Assembly: GCA_028673005.1 (NCBI GenBank)
Contig: CM054116.1
Coordinates: forward strand, 96,698,207 to 96,762,206
Length of the DNA: 64,000 nt
DNA from: Tanypteryx hageni
Taxonomy: Eukaryota > Arthropoda > Insecta > Odonata > Petaluridae
Direction of reading: 5' to 3'
Below, in pieces: positions 13,764 to 26,898 of this stretch (the stretch's first letter is position 1; each line of letters begins with the position of its first letter). A program made the translations under genes and the position numbers. Under the pieces are notes generated by a model. It was not told the DNA's origin. It searched no databases and saw nothing but the letters and a program-made list of their open reading frames with translations.

Positions 13764-14324
13764 AACTCCTTACTATTTTCCCATAATTTTTCATTATTTG
13801 ATCATTTTCTAGTTTGACCTGAATATCTCCATTTGCCGACATGATGTTAAAAGAATTAACATTTTGGTTGTCTATTTCGTAATTTATTTTGAATATAACT
13901 TTAAATGTTGAAACTTCTCGCACAATAAACTTGCATAACAGTTAAGTATAATTATATATGCTTTATAAATATTATTATAAGCAGAACTATAAGTTATTTA
14001 TTTAATGCTTGGAAACATTTTTTACAAGATTTACATTGTCATTTTATCATCATTTAGAAACAGAAATGTTATCAAAATTATAAAGTAAATTTTCTTCATG
14101 AACTTCATAGATTTTCTTTAAGATTGGATGCGGTGAAACGAGTTTGAGATGGAAATGTTGAATCTTCGCAAATGTGTATAAAAATTGATGATTGTGAATC
14201 ATCATAACTTAGAGCGGAGAGGGGAAAGACGCTGACTTGCGGAGACTTGACAATAAGTACACAATAGGGGATGGAAGGATTGAGATAGTGAGAGGCAATG
14301 ATGAAAGGAGTGAGAGACTTAAAA

Positions 14325-14514
14325 GATTTGGAAAGATAACTTCGAGGAAACTTAGTTAAAAACGGACAAAATCCGTTCCTCCATATTTCTAGATTTACGG
14401 ATAAAAAATAAGTTAAGGTGATTTGGAAAGATAACTTCGAGGAAACTTAGTTAAAAACGGACAAAATCCGTTCCTCCATATTTCTAGATTTACGGATAAA
14501 AAATAAGTTAAGGT
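14325..14514. repeat. Tandem direct repeat, 2 x 95 bp (second copy)
   Basis: Same pair of 95-bp units as at 562-751, carried along by the large duplication (14325-14419 and 14420-14514). Confidence 0.9.
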
Positions 14515-15038
14515 TTTAACAGCCGATCGGCCCATTTTTGCTCCGGCCCACCGGGAAATGTCCTGCCGGGCCAGTCCAACAATGTTTATAACAAAAATAT
14601 TTCACTAATAGGGAAAACTTGGATTGATCAAATGAGCATTTTTTCCACAAAGCAGGTAGCCAGGTTGATTCCAAGGAAGTTCAAATTGTCTTCTTAGTTC
14701 TGACCTTTCCGTATGTCATATTAATAAATCTAAGGTCTGATCTGCCTGAGCCATCTATGAATTATTTGAAATTATTTAAATCGTAATCACAATAATAACA
14801 AGCTATGATATAAACTCCGAGAAATGTTTTTCAAGGTGATAAGAACCCGTTTCATACTTGAGGCTCGATGACTTGTTACTCTCTGGGGTGGATTTGGGTT
14901 TTCACAACTAGGTATATGCTCCAGAATCGGAAGAGCAGTGGGGATGGTGCAGATAAAACAGCTGCATAAAATAATCTGCTCGGGTATAAGGCATGTAACT
15001 CCATTCCCATCCCTGTTTATTGACATTCTTGGTGGTGT

Positions 15039-15418
15039 GAATTAAACGTTTAACATGAGGAATTTCGAACTGTAGGCGGGAATAGATGAACGGAATAAGA
15101 AACTTCATAGTTTTTTCTTTAAAATGGGCTAGATTCAAAGATCATAGGTGAATTATTTCTAATTTAGATCTCAAAAAGAATAAAAGCCTGCAAATAAAAA
15201 AGTCGATTTTTACGTTTTATCATATGGGAAATGGAACTGCCTACCTTGGAGTCGAACCTACGACTTTTTTCGAGATTTCTTTTCGTCATCATCTTACAAT
15301 ATGAGTCGCTCATTCCTGTCAAATATAAAAAATGAATCTCGTTCCATTATCGAGTTATTCGCATTTTTATAGCGTGACAGGAGCCACAAAGGGACAAAAG
15401 TAGCCTTTTATTATTGTT
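15039..15418 (-). repeat. Dispersed tRNA-related repeat, duplicated copy
   Basis: Identical to 1276-1655 and present because of the 13.76-kb duplication. Confidence 0.6.
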
Positions 15419-15902
15419 TGATTTGTATGAGTTTAATTTGAATTTCACCTGATATAAAAAATACATGCCACGAAATGAGTGGTTTTCTTGAAATATTTAA
15501 GGTAATTTTAGTTGCATTGCTCAACTACTTCTTTTGTTCAATTGTTTCGTAAAGGAAAGTTCCTGGGTTTATAAAACGTGATGCTCAACAAAGAATGAGC
15601 ACAAGATTCAGATCGTGACCCGAAAACAGTTGTTTCTCAGAAAAATGTCCTCTTAATAGGACATAAGGAAATGCACAAATGAGCGCCTAAAAATAATTCT
15701 ACATTTGCTCTTCATCAATATCTCAGAAATCAGGTGAAATCGTATAATTGAAGTTATTAGAATTAACCTTAATTTCTTGAAAAACAACTGAAGAGAGAAT
15801 TGGATTGTACTGCCATCTATCAGTGAATTTTTGAAGTTCGTTACTCGTGGCAGCCATCGTAATCCCATGATGCAACGGTGAGGTTCTTATCCGGCAAGGG
15901 AA

Positions 15903-18900
15903 ATGGTAAGCACATGCGTGATCTTGTAACTTAATTCGTATCTTATTGCATCTTTCTAGTTGTATGGCTGTTATGATCTAGTTTCATTTTTATCGTAAAA
16001 TAGTATGCTTATTTTTCCTTCTAGGGAATCGATATTAATCATAAATGGGACCGCAAGGTCGTGAGACGGGAGCCGAGATCCGAGGATGTGTACCTCAGGC
16101 TTCTTGTCAAGGTATTTATTCTACATATGCATTGCTGTTTGATATTGGAATATTAGTTTTTATTATGTCTAATGCTTCTTTTGCCTTCAGCTATACAGAT
16201 TCCTTGCTCGTAGAACAGAAGCCAAGTTCAACAAGATTATATTGAAAAGATTGTTCATGTCGAGAATTAATAGGCCTCCAATTTCACTTGCACGAGTTGT
16301 CAGGTTCATGAAAAAGGAGGGACGAGAAGGAAAGATTGCTGTTGTTGTTGGTACAGTCACCGACGACAAAAGGATTTGGGAAATACCCAAGTTGACAGTA
16401 AGTTTGTATAGTTTTTGCAATTATTTTGGAATGTTTTTGGACTTAATGGTTCAGAGTTGTTATCATTTTAAAGGTATGTGCACTCAGAGTTACCGAGAAA
16501 GCACGGGGAAGAATCCTAAATGCCGGGGGAGAAATCATTACATTTGATCAGCTGGCATTGCGTGCTCCTACCGGAAAGAACACCATTCTTATGCAAGGTA
16601 ATGTTTTAGTAATTACACGAAAATCTTACTGTATCTAGAAAAAATAGTCTATTACAATTCCGATTTTTGTGCATTATATACTTAATCTTCGTGGATATTT
16701 CTATCGTAATCGTTTCGCCTTCGGGAGCGTTGTGTAATCTGAAATTGAATAACATGACGTATAGATTATACATTTTATTTCTTTCAAGTTAATTTATGCA
16801 TGTACTGTTGTCTTAAGATATAGTAGAAGTTGGAATTTTTCATTGCGTTTTTATGAAACTTGAATATGTAGGTTGACCCATTATTTAAAATTATAAATTG
16901 ATAACTTAGCATTGTTGAATCTGTATGTAGCGGCTGCTGTCTTGAGAATCTTATGAAATTGAAGTATGCGTGCTGGTTGCAAGGTAATGCTAAGAAACTC
17001 GACTTTTTTTGCAATGCATTTACTGTGTGTAGGCGACTTACATTTTTCTCTGTGACTTGAGAATTGTAGGTGAGCGCGTTTTAATTTATTGTGTTAGCTC
17101 AATGATCAAAACATTCTAATGAGTTAATTCTGTTGAGCTATTGTTGAATATTTGGTCTAGTTATGGAATAAAATTGTTTCAAAGTATTAATATTTCAATC
17201 TAAGCAACTACTGAATATTGCATCTACCAAATATGACTCTTCAGAACTTTCTGTTTATAGAGGTACCTTTCAACTAATGCTAGTAATAGATATTTTTCTC
17301 AACTGAAGACACTGGTAAATGCCATATCACATTTTTCTTTTGCTATGGTAACACCAAATAATCATACTTAGATCGTTAAGGTAAAAACCTTGGATTCATG
17401 CAGTGTTATCTCATATTATGTGAATGCTAGTAGAAGGTGCTTGCATGCTGCAAGTATTTAATCTCACCTTGAAAAAACATTAATTTTTCAGAGAGATATT
17501 TCATCATGGGAAATATTTCTTTAATTCAAAAGATTTATGCCTCTGCTCCGATTTTCGTTTTTTCCTTATGGGACAATAATGGAGTAAAACAATCACTAAT
17601 TTTTGCACATTGGGTTAATAATGTCACACATTTCTGCCAAATTTGAAATTTGTAGCACATTTAGAAGTGAAATAACATTTATCTAATTGTTTAAATTTAA
17701 ATATTTTTTAACGGACGCAATAACAATTTTATTGATACATTGAAATGTTGATTCGTTTATAAAGACTGAACTCTAAATAAGTTTAAAATTTCAGCTCCCT
17801 AACTTTTCCCGTAGTATCTAAACATTTACCTATTTGTTTAAACTTCAAGAATTTTTAACTGCCAAACAAATTAAAATATCAACATTTCTATAATTCCTAT
17901 TTCGTTTTTCTTTACAAATTCTATCTATAAAAAATTTCAGTTCCATAGCACATTTGGAAATACATAAACCTTGAAAATTTGTTTAAACAATTTCGAATTT
18001 TTAGCGGTCGCATCGTAGAACTTTTCAAGATTTTCGTTTTTTCTAGTCTGTTTTGCACAATCCCACCGACAAAAAAATTTCTGGAAGAGCCTAAACATTC
18101 TTCCTATATATATGTTTTATGTTACTCCTCTGTAAAGAATATCTATATGTAATGATAAGAGAACTATCAATGTTGATCAAGGCAAAAGTGTCATCTCATA
18201 TTTTAGTAAATACAGTGTATGATAGCTGCATGTACCTATTTAAGAGTAATTTCCAGCATCTGTTAAATTTTTCTTAAATGGTACCTCCTAATCTTGGCAT
18301 GCTTCTATCTTTATTTGGATGGAGCATGAGTGCTTGTAGGAGGGAAAAAAACAAGCGGACTTATGCCTTCGGTGCCCACGCCATACACTGCCTGGGTCCC
18401 ATCCTCAAAGTTCGCTACATTACCTTTAGTCATTTTGTTGCTAGTGAATGAATCTTTCATTTTACAACAATGTAAAATGTATATTACAAATCATATGTCA
18501 TTCTTAGTTTGATCATTCTATCAAAAATGTAAATGTCAATCCATTCAAAATATATCATTATATGAAAATTGCAAGGCATTAATTAAATGTGTAAATAAAG
18601 GTAATTTTTAAATTTAGCATCCATGGTCTTAAGATATGCAACTTGGATATTAAAATTTTGCTGGTTTAGAAAAATCATTTTATGAAGTCTTTTTCAGTTT
18701 GGGTTTCTTGCAGTTGCATTTATTTCTGCCTGTTCATGATACAATTCTTACTCATGTAGTTCTGTTGTTAACATCTGAAAATTAATTAAATTCCGAGTAC
18801 ATTTTTGAAGAGTAATTTTTGCTGTTTTTAGATGCTCGATTCATTGAACTTTTATTTTTCTGCTATCAAATGTTTTTAGGTAGTTTTCTTCTATATTTAT

Positions 18901-19450
18901 TTTTTCTTGATAATTGTTAATGAATATCAAAACGTTTATGGTTCTTATTTCTCATGCCAAGCTTGCATATATTTTGTTCATATGGCAAATAATTAGGACA
19001 TTTTTACTCGACACCGAGTCAATCTTTCTAAACTAGTAAATGAAAATGTGAACTTGTAACAAGCTGGGAATGTTACTGCTTTACTAACTGAACTTAATTT
19101 TGTAGTTTTATTTGTTAGCATTTACATTGAAAGGAATATTTTGTTTGTTGCCAATTGCGGTTTTATTTGCATAATACATTACTTTTGAGTTGTCGTAGTA
19201 GTATCAATATGAAATGCATTTTTTTATGGGTGAGGTAGCATTAAAATTGTTCAAGGGTGTTTGATTGAACCACTTGAGGAATTTAATGTCTTTGTCTGTT
19301 GCAGGTCGCCGTAATGCTCGTGAGGCTGTGAAGCACTTTGGACTTGCTCCTGGTGTACCTCATAGCCATACCAAACCGTATGTGCGTTCCAAGGGTCGAA
19401 AGTTTGAGCGGGCACGTGGCCGCAGGCGCAGCATAGGCTACAAGAAGTAA
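15903..19450 (+). CDS. RpL18: 60S ribosomal protein L18 (eL18), complete
   Basis: Structural protein of the large cytosolic ribosomal subunit. Five coding exons are 15903-15905, 16025-16111, 16191-16397, 16474-16597 and 19305-19450 (TAA at 19448). All junctions are GT..AG and the phases agree (0, 0, 0, 1). The product is 188 residues, the usual animal length. Signature stretches are [18 protein letters not shown], the VGTVTDDKR segment, [19 protein letters not shown] and the basic tail ending SIGYKK. Splitting the ATG from the rest is usual for ribosomal protein genes. The pyrimidine-rich TTCTTATCC about 20 bases upstream of the ATG may belong to a 5' TOP start (inference). Introns 1-3 are short; intron 4 (16598-19304) is 2.7 kb and carries a Helitron. 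Exons 1-4 lie in the duplicated segment and exon 5 is unique. Confidence 0.95.
17427..18155 (-). mobile_element. Non-autonomous Helitron in RpL18 intron 4 (right copy)
   Basis: Identical to 3664-4392 through the large duplication. This copy sits in intron 4 of the intact RpL18 gene. Confidence 0.8.
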
Positions 19451-19535
19451 TTTTGAGAGTAATTACTGACCAAATTCTGCTCTTATTAATATATATCCAT
19501 CATTGAGCAAGGTTTTCTGTAAGCTTTGGAAGACC

Positions 19536-19541
19536 AATAAA
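19536..19541 (+). terminator. Poly(A) signal of RpL18
   Basis: AATAAA 86 bases after the TAA of RpL18, consistent with the short 3' UTR of ribosomal protein genes. Confidence 0.7.
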
Positions 19542-19542
19542 A

Positions 19543-21480
19543 TGGAAGACCACAGTTCTTACTTGTTTAATTTCTCTACTTAAAGTAGTTCAATGTTTAA
19601 GATTTGTCATTAGTAGAAATTTACCTGCAAACATTTGTTTATAATATTGGAAGTTATATGATTGATGAAATTCTGCCTTGGAAGCATCCTGGTGAAATGT
19701 GTACTAGTAGTAGGTAGTAGTAATAGTATGCGCTAGATAATGTATATGTAGTATGTATGTATATTTTCTAGGTTACTTAATGCATTCGTGATGGCATGGC
19801 CCTCCAGTAGATCATAGGCATTGTGTATTGTGGCTGTCGTGACTCACCAGTGGGTCATAAATATTTTACTCATGGACATCCTGACCCACTGATAGGAGCA
19901 GGGTGCCTTTGAGTTGTGGCAAACAGCCTGTAAGAAATATTCTGACTTTTTGTGCCAAAAGAAGCAATTTGTGCATGTATCAATGGTACATTTTGTGCAC
20001 CATTTTTCATAGAGACAAAAATGAATCGACTCAGACCTTTTTCAAAGCTCTTTTGATGAATTAGTAGGAATGGATAAGTATTCTGAATCTAAGGACTATT
20101 ACAGTAAAACCTCTATCTTACAAACCTCTCTATAATGAGAACCTCCATTTAACAAACTCTTCCTGTCCCTGGAACATGTAAAATGCATACAAGAAGCCTC
20201 CCTATAACGAACCTCCATTACTACGAAACTCCCATAGAGCGAAAGCTGAACCTGGTTCCAAAAATTTAATCCGCCTCTGTGCAACAAAGTGAATCAAGTG
20301 TTTCAATCCCAATAAACTTCATGCTGAGGTTATGTTCTGCAATGGGTCCAAATTCAGGGTTAAAAGGTCTCCCGAGGGTTGGTCCCTCACCCTTGGTGAC
20401 ACTTTGGAGGAGCAAGAGGAATGTGTATTTAGAGAAAAACAATTATCCCAGAAAAAGGGAACAATGCATTTTTGTATAGTCCTTCCAGCATGCTCGACGT
20501 ACTGTTTGAGTCCACATTTTCATTATGAGCTCTAATCTTTCAGACTGATTTATTAGCTCACCTGCAGTTGGTTTGCCTCTAATAATCCAATAGGTTGATT
20601 ATCCAAAAATACACAAGCAATTGGTTTGTGAACTCATTTCTTCTGCCTAAGTTATGTGGTTCTTTGTTGTGTGAATACATCTTAGCTATTTTTTCTTTCT
20701 TAGATCTGCCCCTTTCCATAGTCCTCAGACAGTTCAAAATGGTTTCTAGCTCTCATGCATTGGATGGCGATGACATATTGAGTATATGTGGTCGGAAATT
20801 GACATAGCTGAAAAAAGACACGCATGGGGTTTTTAATGCAGTGGAAAGGTCACATTTTAGGAGCTAATGCGAGTCATATCATTGAGACCAGTCATGGCAA
20901 TGAAATACTTTTGAAACTCGTATTAGCAAGGGAAGACTACATATCTCAAAGTTGATGTACTTAATTTTGTCATGTCATATTAGCAGGAAAGCGTATCTCG
21001 AGGGATACCTGCATATTGCTAATTGGTTACAGATAATTCACTGAAATGCCTTATTTTATAAATAATAACAATATAAATATTTATGTACAGTTAATGGTAT
21101 TTATTCATGATTTTCAGATTGCCAGAATTTTTGGTTGTAATTGGAATTTTTTTTGGTGCACCTTCTATTTAGAAACTTTTCCCTAAATTCAGGATCAAAA
21201 AGCAAGATTGTGGTTTATATGCAGAGGTGGCTTATGCGAGTAAATATGGTACTTTTTCTCTCGACAGCAGGCTGTATGGTAAAAACAAATCTGGATGTTT
21301 AGCTTTAAAAAATTCATTGAATAATTTAATCCCATTAATTTTATAATATATAATAGGTGAACTGTTTGAAGACCTGGGTAGCTGTTGCTAGAATTTTGTT
21401 TGTAGCCAAAAAATATTTAGAACTGCTGCATTAACCTATTTCCATCCAATTGTTTTAGCCAGTGTAAGCTTGGGTTAAAG
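19543..21480. other. Intergenic region downstream of RpL18
   Basis: No gene recognised. At 20102-20270 a pogo/Tigger-like terminus (CAGTAAAACCTC followed by repeated ATAACGAACCTCC-type strings) is seen without a matching right end, so it is probably a solitary fragment. Confidence 0.5.
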
Positions 21481-21796
21481 CAGTGGTTTCCAAACGTAAC
21501 AAAGCTGCGTCATGTCCCTCACCTAAGAAAACTATCTTTGTGACCCATCTCGGTGTCATGTTCAGCCGAAATTCATAAACAGTACCTACTGGACTGCCAT
21601 TACACCTTAAGAAAAACATGGACAAATGATATATCCTAGCCACTTGGCTAGAATTTGACAACTGCATATTGTAGACACCACATTTAGGATGGTTAAACAG
21701 ATAGTAAATATATATCAAACCTTTTACACCTCCCTCACCTGACTTACTCTCTGCACCCCATAGAAGGGAGCGTGCCCCACATTTTGGAAACCACTG
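21481..21796. mobile_element. hAT-type MITE, 316 bp
   Basis: Inverted termini are CAGTGGTTTCCAAA and TTTGGAAACCACTG. The flanking octamers GGTTAAAG and GTCTTAAG are imperfect copies, as expected for an old 8-bp hAT target duplication. Non-coding. Confidence 0.7.
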
Positions 21797-22309
21797 GTCT
21801 TAAGTGCCTATTTTTTAGTTACTTAGTTTTTTTTGACATGATAGGTTGATGTTCTTCCTGCAAAAATATTGGCTATACCTTGACCCACAGCAAATCAAGT
21901 TCATCATTGTATTATTCCCCCATTGCATATTGACAAATAGGGTGTAAAATACTTCATTAAAAAAGTTCTTATGAGTGCATCCCATAAGAAGTAGAACAAA
22001 AAATTTATCTTGAATATCATTTCATCATTTTAATCAAAACCGAGAGTACCATATGTCCAAGCTCAACGTCTTTTGCACTTGCAGATGGAATTATACCCCA
22101 CTTTTTTATGTACAAGTGATAATACTTTATAACCTGGCAAAATTGAAAATTTCAGGAAAGTGGCCTTCAAGAAATCTTTTTCTATTTGATTTAAAAGAAC
22201 TTATTAATTTATTCATTGCTTCGTAAAATAATTGATAACGAGAAGTAAAAGGAATTTCATCTAAATTCCCGCTTGTCCCGCAATATAAATTATCTAACAT
22301 TGATTCAAT

Positions 22310-23400
22310 TGCAAGTACTGTATTGATAGATGATCAGGATAGCGCCTCCAATACTTTGACACCCCAGGCAGTCGCCTCGTTGGATATTAGGAGCCTCTTT
22401 ACCTTGGTCCTGGTCATGAAGTCTGTGCACCTCACAGAAGACTTCCTTGATAAGTCTGATGTCCTACATGAGCTATCCTGTGTATTGATTCATCTAGCAA
22501 AAGTGAGTGTAGGCCAGAATTGCTTCAAACTTAAAGTAAAATTCTATAGGCAGATGGACAGGCCATGGGCATTCCCATCTCCTCTGCTAGTCAGGATTTT
22601 TATGTACAATTGGGAAAATGCTCTTTTTAACTCGGATCACCATTTACTTAACTACCCCTTATTTTGATGTAGGTATGTGGATAATGTTTTATGCATTTGT
22701 GGCAGCTCAGACAAACAGTTAAATTACTTCATTGCTCTACTCAATTCCCTCCACAAATCCATCTCTTTCACAATAGAATTAGAAAACAATGAATCTCTTA
22801 ACTTGCTTGATTTAACTATATTCCTCCACAGTAATAAGCCTTTCTTCAATCTACTAGAAATCTTTCTAGACAGACCAAGGTATCCAAAACAATTTTTCTC
22901 TCATTTCTCCTTCCATTCCATTTTACACCATCTATCAAATACTCCCCTCTTCTCTTCCAATTTCACAAAAGAACTAAACACTATCAAACAAATAGCAGTC
23001 AACAATTGTTACAATTTTAAATGAATTGATTACCTCCATTAACATTAAGTGAATTGCAGCTCAGAAAAATATTGCCATCTCGCAGAAAATAATAACAATC
23101 TTTCAGGTTGGTATAAAATCCTGTTCCTGGGTGACTTGATGTATAAACTGGCAAAATTCATTTTGATACGATTGTAGACCTGCCTTTTACATCCCTGTTA
23201 ACTTGATGAATATATTTGTTAGTGTGACCTGAAGTGTAGTGACTGTGCAGCCCGCTATATCTCCCAAACTGGCAGAAGTGTTGGAGTAAGGTGCAATGAA
23301 CATAAACAGTGTTTTGTATTGAAAAATCCCTCATATTTTGCCAAGCATCTGATGGACCTCATACACAATAGTGATTTCATACCAAAATGAAAGGGTTTAG
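22310..23400 (+). mobile_element. Decayed Penelope-like retroelement (RT plus GIY-YIG)
   Basis: Three pieces line up in order on the plus strand with frameshifts between them. The first (about 22323-22667) contains ASLDIRSLFT and PWAFPSPLLVRIFM, matching Penelope RT motifs. The second (22674-23024) begins RYVDNVLCI, where the catalytic YVDD has become YVDN, and continues LNLLDLTIF and NTIKQIAVNN. The third (about 23224-23394) is a GIY-YIG-like segment, CSDCAARYISQTGRS with a downstream NEH. The order RT then GIY-YIG is that of Penelope-like elements. The broken frames and lost catalytic Asp make it inactive. Confidence 0.8.
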
Positions 23401-23530
23401 ATCGGATGTTCTGAAGCAGCTGGAAATTTTGCATCCAAAAGTTTGCTGACCATTGAGTTTCTATTTCGAAATTCCAATTTCCCTTTTGTGTGCACATACA
23501 TTGACTCGCTTGTAAGAAAATTATCAGTAT

Positions 23531-23640
23531 ACTGCGTGCAAAACTGGTTCAGTGGAGCTGGTCGTGGTGCAGCCGGCTGGTGCATGCTCCCCAAACCTTG
23601 ACACGAGTTATATGTTCAAATCCTGTTGCTGGTAATTTTT
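23531..23640 (+). repeat. tRNA-derived SINE-like head
   Basis: A Pol III B-box-like TGTTCAAATCCTG lies near 23610, downstream of an A-box-like GGTGCAGCCGGCTGGTGC. No matching acceptor stem is visible, so this is not a functional tRNA gene. Confidence 0.45.
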
Positions 23641-23930
23641 CTATGTAAATTTTTTTATCCAACTAATGTAGATTAATTTGTATTAATAAAAATTAAAATA
23701 CAACATTAGTTTGGCTAGTTAAAAATGTAGAAAATGTGATTTTCAGCATTTGGATGTCTTCAAACCTTCATAAAATTGATTTTTTATTTCAGTGATTTAT
23801 GAGTTATTTAAAAAAAAGTTTTTTCAAATTAACTATTAAATTCGAAGTTGTCAAATTTTGGGGAAATATATCTAAAATCACCCCCAATCACATCCCAAAA
23901 AATGCTCTTGAACAGCTGTGCTCCCATATA

Positions 23931-24599
23931 CAGGAGTATCAATTATCCGAGCTTCTGTGTTAACCAAGGCGGCCCCCTCTGAATACATTGTTGTTTTTAG
24001 CTTGCGGTCAAGGTCACAGGTTATTTACCCCATGTATATCATGACTTCTCACGGCTTCAGTTTTCAGTTGCTACATAGTGTAAGATTCACGAAGCATGTG
24101 GCTGCATTCAGCTGCAACAAAGCATGTAACTGAGGCATGGTCCTCTCGACGGAGGCTCGGACCGTCAAGTGAGTCTTCGACTAACCTTAGTTAAAAGGAG
24201 ACATTAAACTACACTTCGATACCCACGGACTTGACCATCTTTGACATTCATCATTTCTTTTTACCCTACAATAGCTCTTTTCTTGACTCGACTGAATAAT
24301 GAGTGGGAAAAGAAAGCATGTTGTGGTGTCTCTAGAGACCAAATTAACGGCTATTCAACAATTACATGGCAGCCAAAAAGCGATAGACCAAAGTTGGGCA
24401 GAAATCATTAAAAGACTATTTTATTTAAGTAATATCAATAAATTGTTATTTTAGTTTAGTTACCTATGTATAAAATAAATTTTCTGAACATACATAGGCC
24501 TATTTTTAATACATAAAAATGATACTTCCGTTTATTCGAGTTGATCATTAACCGAGGCTAGCTTGGTCCACTTTACCTCGGATAATTGAGAGACTGCTG
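23931..24599 (+). mobile_element. pogo/Tigger deletion derivative, 669 bp
   Basis: Long imperfect terminal inverted repeats share CAATTATCCGAG at both ends, starting CAGGAGTATC on the left and CAGCAGTCTC on the right. TA flanks both ends (23929-23930 and 24600-24601). The interior keeps the start of a transposase frame (24299-24454), so most of the coding region has been deleted. Confidence 0.8.
24299..24454 (+). pseudogene. Jerky/Tigger transposase N-terminal remnant
   Basis: 51 residues beginning MSGKRKHVVVSLETKLTAIQ, which matches the first helix of the CENP-B/jerky-type DNA-binding domain (family usually MSGKRK.. followed by a KL..I helix). The match ends after about 30 residues and the frame stops in AT-rich sequence. 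The DDE domain is missing. Confidence 0.65.
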
Positions 24600-26379
24600 T
24601 ATAATGCTCCTTGTTAGTTACGTCTTAGAAATGCTTCTTTTTATTTTCGTAATTGTTGGAGCTTCATGGTTATATCCATTATCAGAAGGCTACAGTTTGA
24701 GTTTGTTTGTTCTTTGTAAATTCTTTAAAATTTTCTCGCAGTTCCTTAAAATATATATTATCATTTGACCTATTTGGAATTTTTAGAAATATGGTGGACA
24801 CATCAAATTTTATTAAAAAGCACTAATAATGGTGGATGAGGACCAATTGAGGCAGCAAATGTGAAAGTGGGTAAAGACAATGTTGGTGACCCGCAAATGT
24901 CATCTTACTTTGAAGGATCACTCCATACAGTAGGTTGAGCCACTTTGGTCAGTGTCTTTATAGAAAAAAACAGCTGAAGTACCCCCAGGTGAATTCATTA
25001 TACTTCATGACAAACTCTTACATGATCTGCGAAGCACTGATTAGAAATTGTATTCCGAGACATTACAACATTTGGTACAAAAGAGTCCGCAAGAGATCAT
25101 AATTAGAACTTAGGATTTCGGATATAGAAATTCAAGAAAGAGGCAAACATGCCATTATGCATTTTTCTGCATTGGTTGACAAATATTTTTTGGTGAATGC
25201 AATAAAAAAATATTTTCCTCTCACTAGCTCATATATGATCTATAAGGTAATGATTAAAGAATTTATTCAGGGATGAAAATTTGAGAATTTCCCAAGGCTG
25301 CTTCACATGCAAATCCCATACACGAAGGAAAAATTACACCCTAACTTAAACCCTGATATTTAAGAGAAAAAGGAATGCCTCCTTGCCTTCAGTTCTCAAG
25401 GATTAAAAAAAAAACAATTTTGACACATTCAGTGGCTGCTGTGATCGCCAAAGAATATTAGGGAACTAAGGGGCATTAAACACCAACAGATGGCGCATAA
25501 CCCTCTATTAAATGAATATAGACGAAAAGTTCAAATAACTTTTTTGTGGGAAATGTGTGAAATTTGATTCCTTCATGTTACTTCTATGGACTGTAGAACT
25601 CACTATGCCAAGTTTAGTGGAGATTGGTGAAATAGTGTGGGAGGAGTTAGTGGACAGACAAACATACAACTTCTCTTTTATATAGATATATAAAAAGTTC
25701 AAGATTTTACTTTGCAGGTAGTAGTTTTGAATAGATAATAAATAATGCAGGCACCTCTGGTAGGGCAATCGTGTGAAAACATCTAGCAAGAATGTCCTAT
25801 TTATAACAAAATATGGAACATGCTCTTTCTGTGTGAATAATTTAATGTTTAGAAATCTCGATATTATTATAACTTCCAGATAAAATCTCATCCTAAGGTT
25901 TTTTCATGAAAAATGGACACTAAAGATAATCTATGATACTTTCTTTGCCCATCTATAACCGGGGTTCCCAACCTGCACCCCCTGGGCCAGATGCACTAAG
26001 AAATTTTATGCGGCCCACCACCAGTGTTTCAGTTTTCAAAACTTTTTTATTTACCTGCTAAATATTATTTTTTATCTAACAAAATCTATTAAAATAGGTA
26101 TTTAGTGTAAAATTGGAACCTCGAAGTAAACTTTCTCAATTCAAATAAGTTCTTTTTAATGCTGCTTCTGATCTTTTCTCAAAGGTATTTCTAAGATTGA
26201 ATTCCACGATGATTTTTAATATTGAAATGTTAACCCTAAAAACCTAATTTTAACTTCATTTTCACTCATATGGTGCCTAAAAATCTCTAGGTAGGTAACT
26301 TCCAATTAACCTTAATCCAATCTGCCAAAGCATTAGTGATTTCCAATGTGATCCACCAAAGGATTCAATGTCAACTATA
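24600..26379. other. Intergenic region with repeat fragments
   Basis: No gene recognised. At 25540-25690 sequence of the type 'GCCAAGTTTAGTGGAGATTG' followed by 'GGACAGACAAACATAC' and an AT tail resembles retroelement 3' ends (weak). At 25960-26030 a hAT-like terminus (GGGGTTCCCAACCTGCACCC) stands alone. Confidence 0.4.
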
Positions 26380-26898
26380 GTTGGGAGCACGAATGAAGGT
26401 GGGTGGCACCTGTATGTGCAGAAGGTAAGGATTGTCATGTGGGTTCTCTTGCTCCTTCACTTGGCCAATCAGCATCAGTCAGTTACAGCGGCTCTTGGCA
26501 TGCGGTACGTACATTTGCAGGGTGATTTATGTATTTATTTGCATGTTTTACAGTTGAGATTTAAATAGTACTATCTTGTGGTATTCTAAAATGGAGAGCG
26601 AAGGAAGTAAATGCATGGTTTTGCACAAACAAGCAAGAGAAATTAAGTGTATCAGTACTTCAAAAACGAGTCTGCGCATGCAGACAATTCAACACATACA
26701 GCTGGTTACAACATTGCCAGCTGTCAAGAGTGAATGACGAGCGCTTGTGACATTGCAGCATAGGACTTTGTGCGTCATGCGTTGTTTTCCGAGCGTTAGT
26801 TTATGCAGGCTGGCAGTTTGGCAGCATTGTAATGTTCATTTCTCTCTCTCTCTCTGCGCAGTAATCTCGACTCGCCCACCTTTGTTTGTGCTCCCAAC
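26380..26898. mobile_element. MITE with TA target duplication, 519 bp
   Basis: Ends are GTTGGGAGCACGAATGAAGG and, inverted, GTTGGGAGCACAAACAAAGG. TA lies on each side (26378-26379 and 26899-26900). Non-coding; a Tc1/mariner-superfamily derivative is likely from the TA site. Confidence 0.75.

Larger units (their letters stand above)
13764..18411. repeat. Right copy of large direct duplication
   Basis: This is the second copy of bases 1-4648. Here the sequence runs on into the rest of RpL18 intron 4 and the last RpL18 exon, so this copy sits in the ancestral RpL18 context. The upstream side (before 13764) joins the helicase 3' flank, which is presumably the normal neighbour of RpL18. Confidence 0.95.

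Noticed and set aside
24840..25500. Possible transposase or gene remnant
   Set aside because: No frame longer than noise and no recognisable motif on either strand.
26380..26898. Coding function for frames within the inverted repeats
   Set aside because: Frames are short, lack family resemblance and lie between the inverted termini of a MITE.
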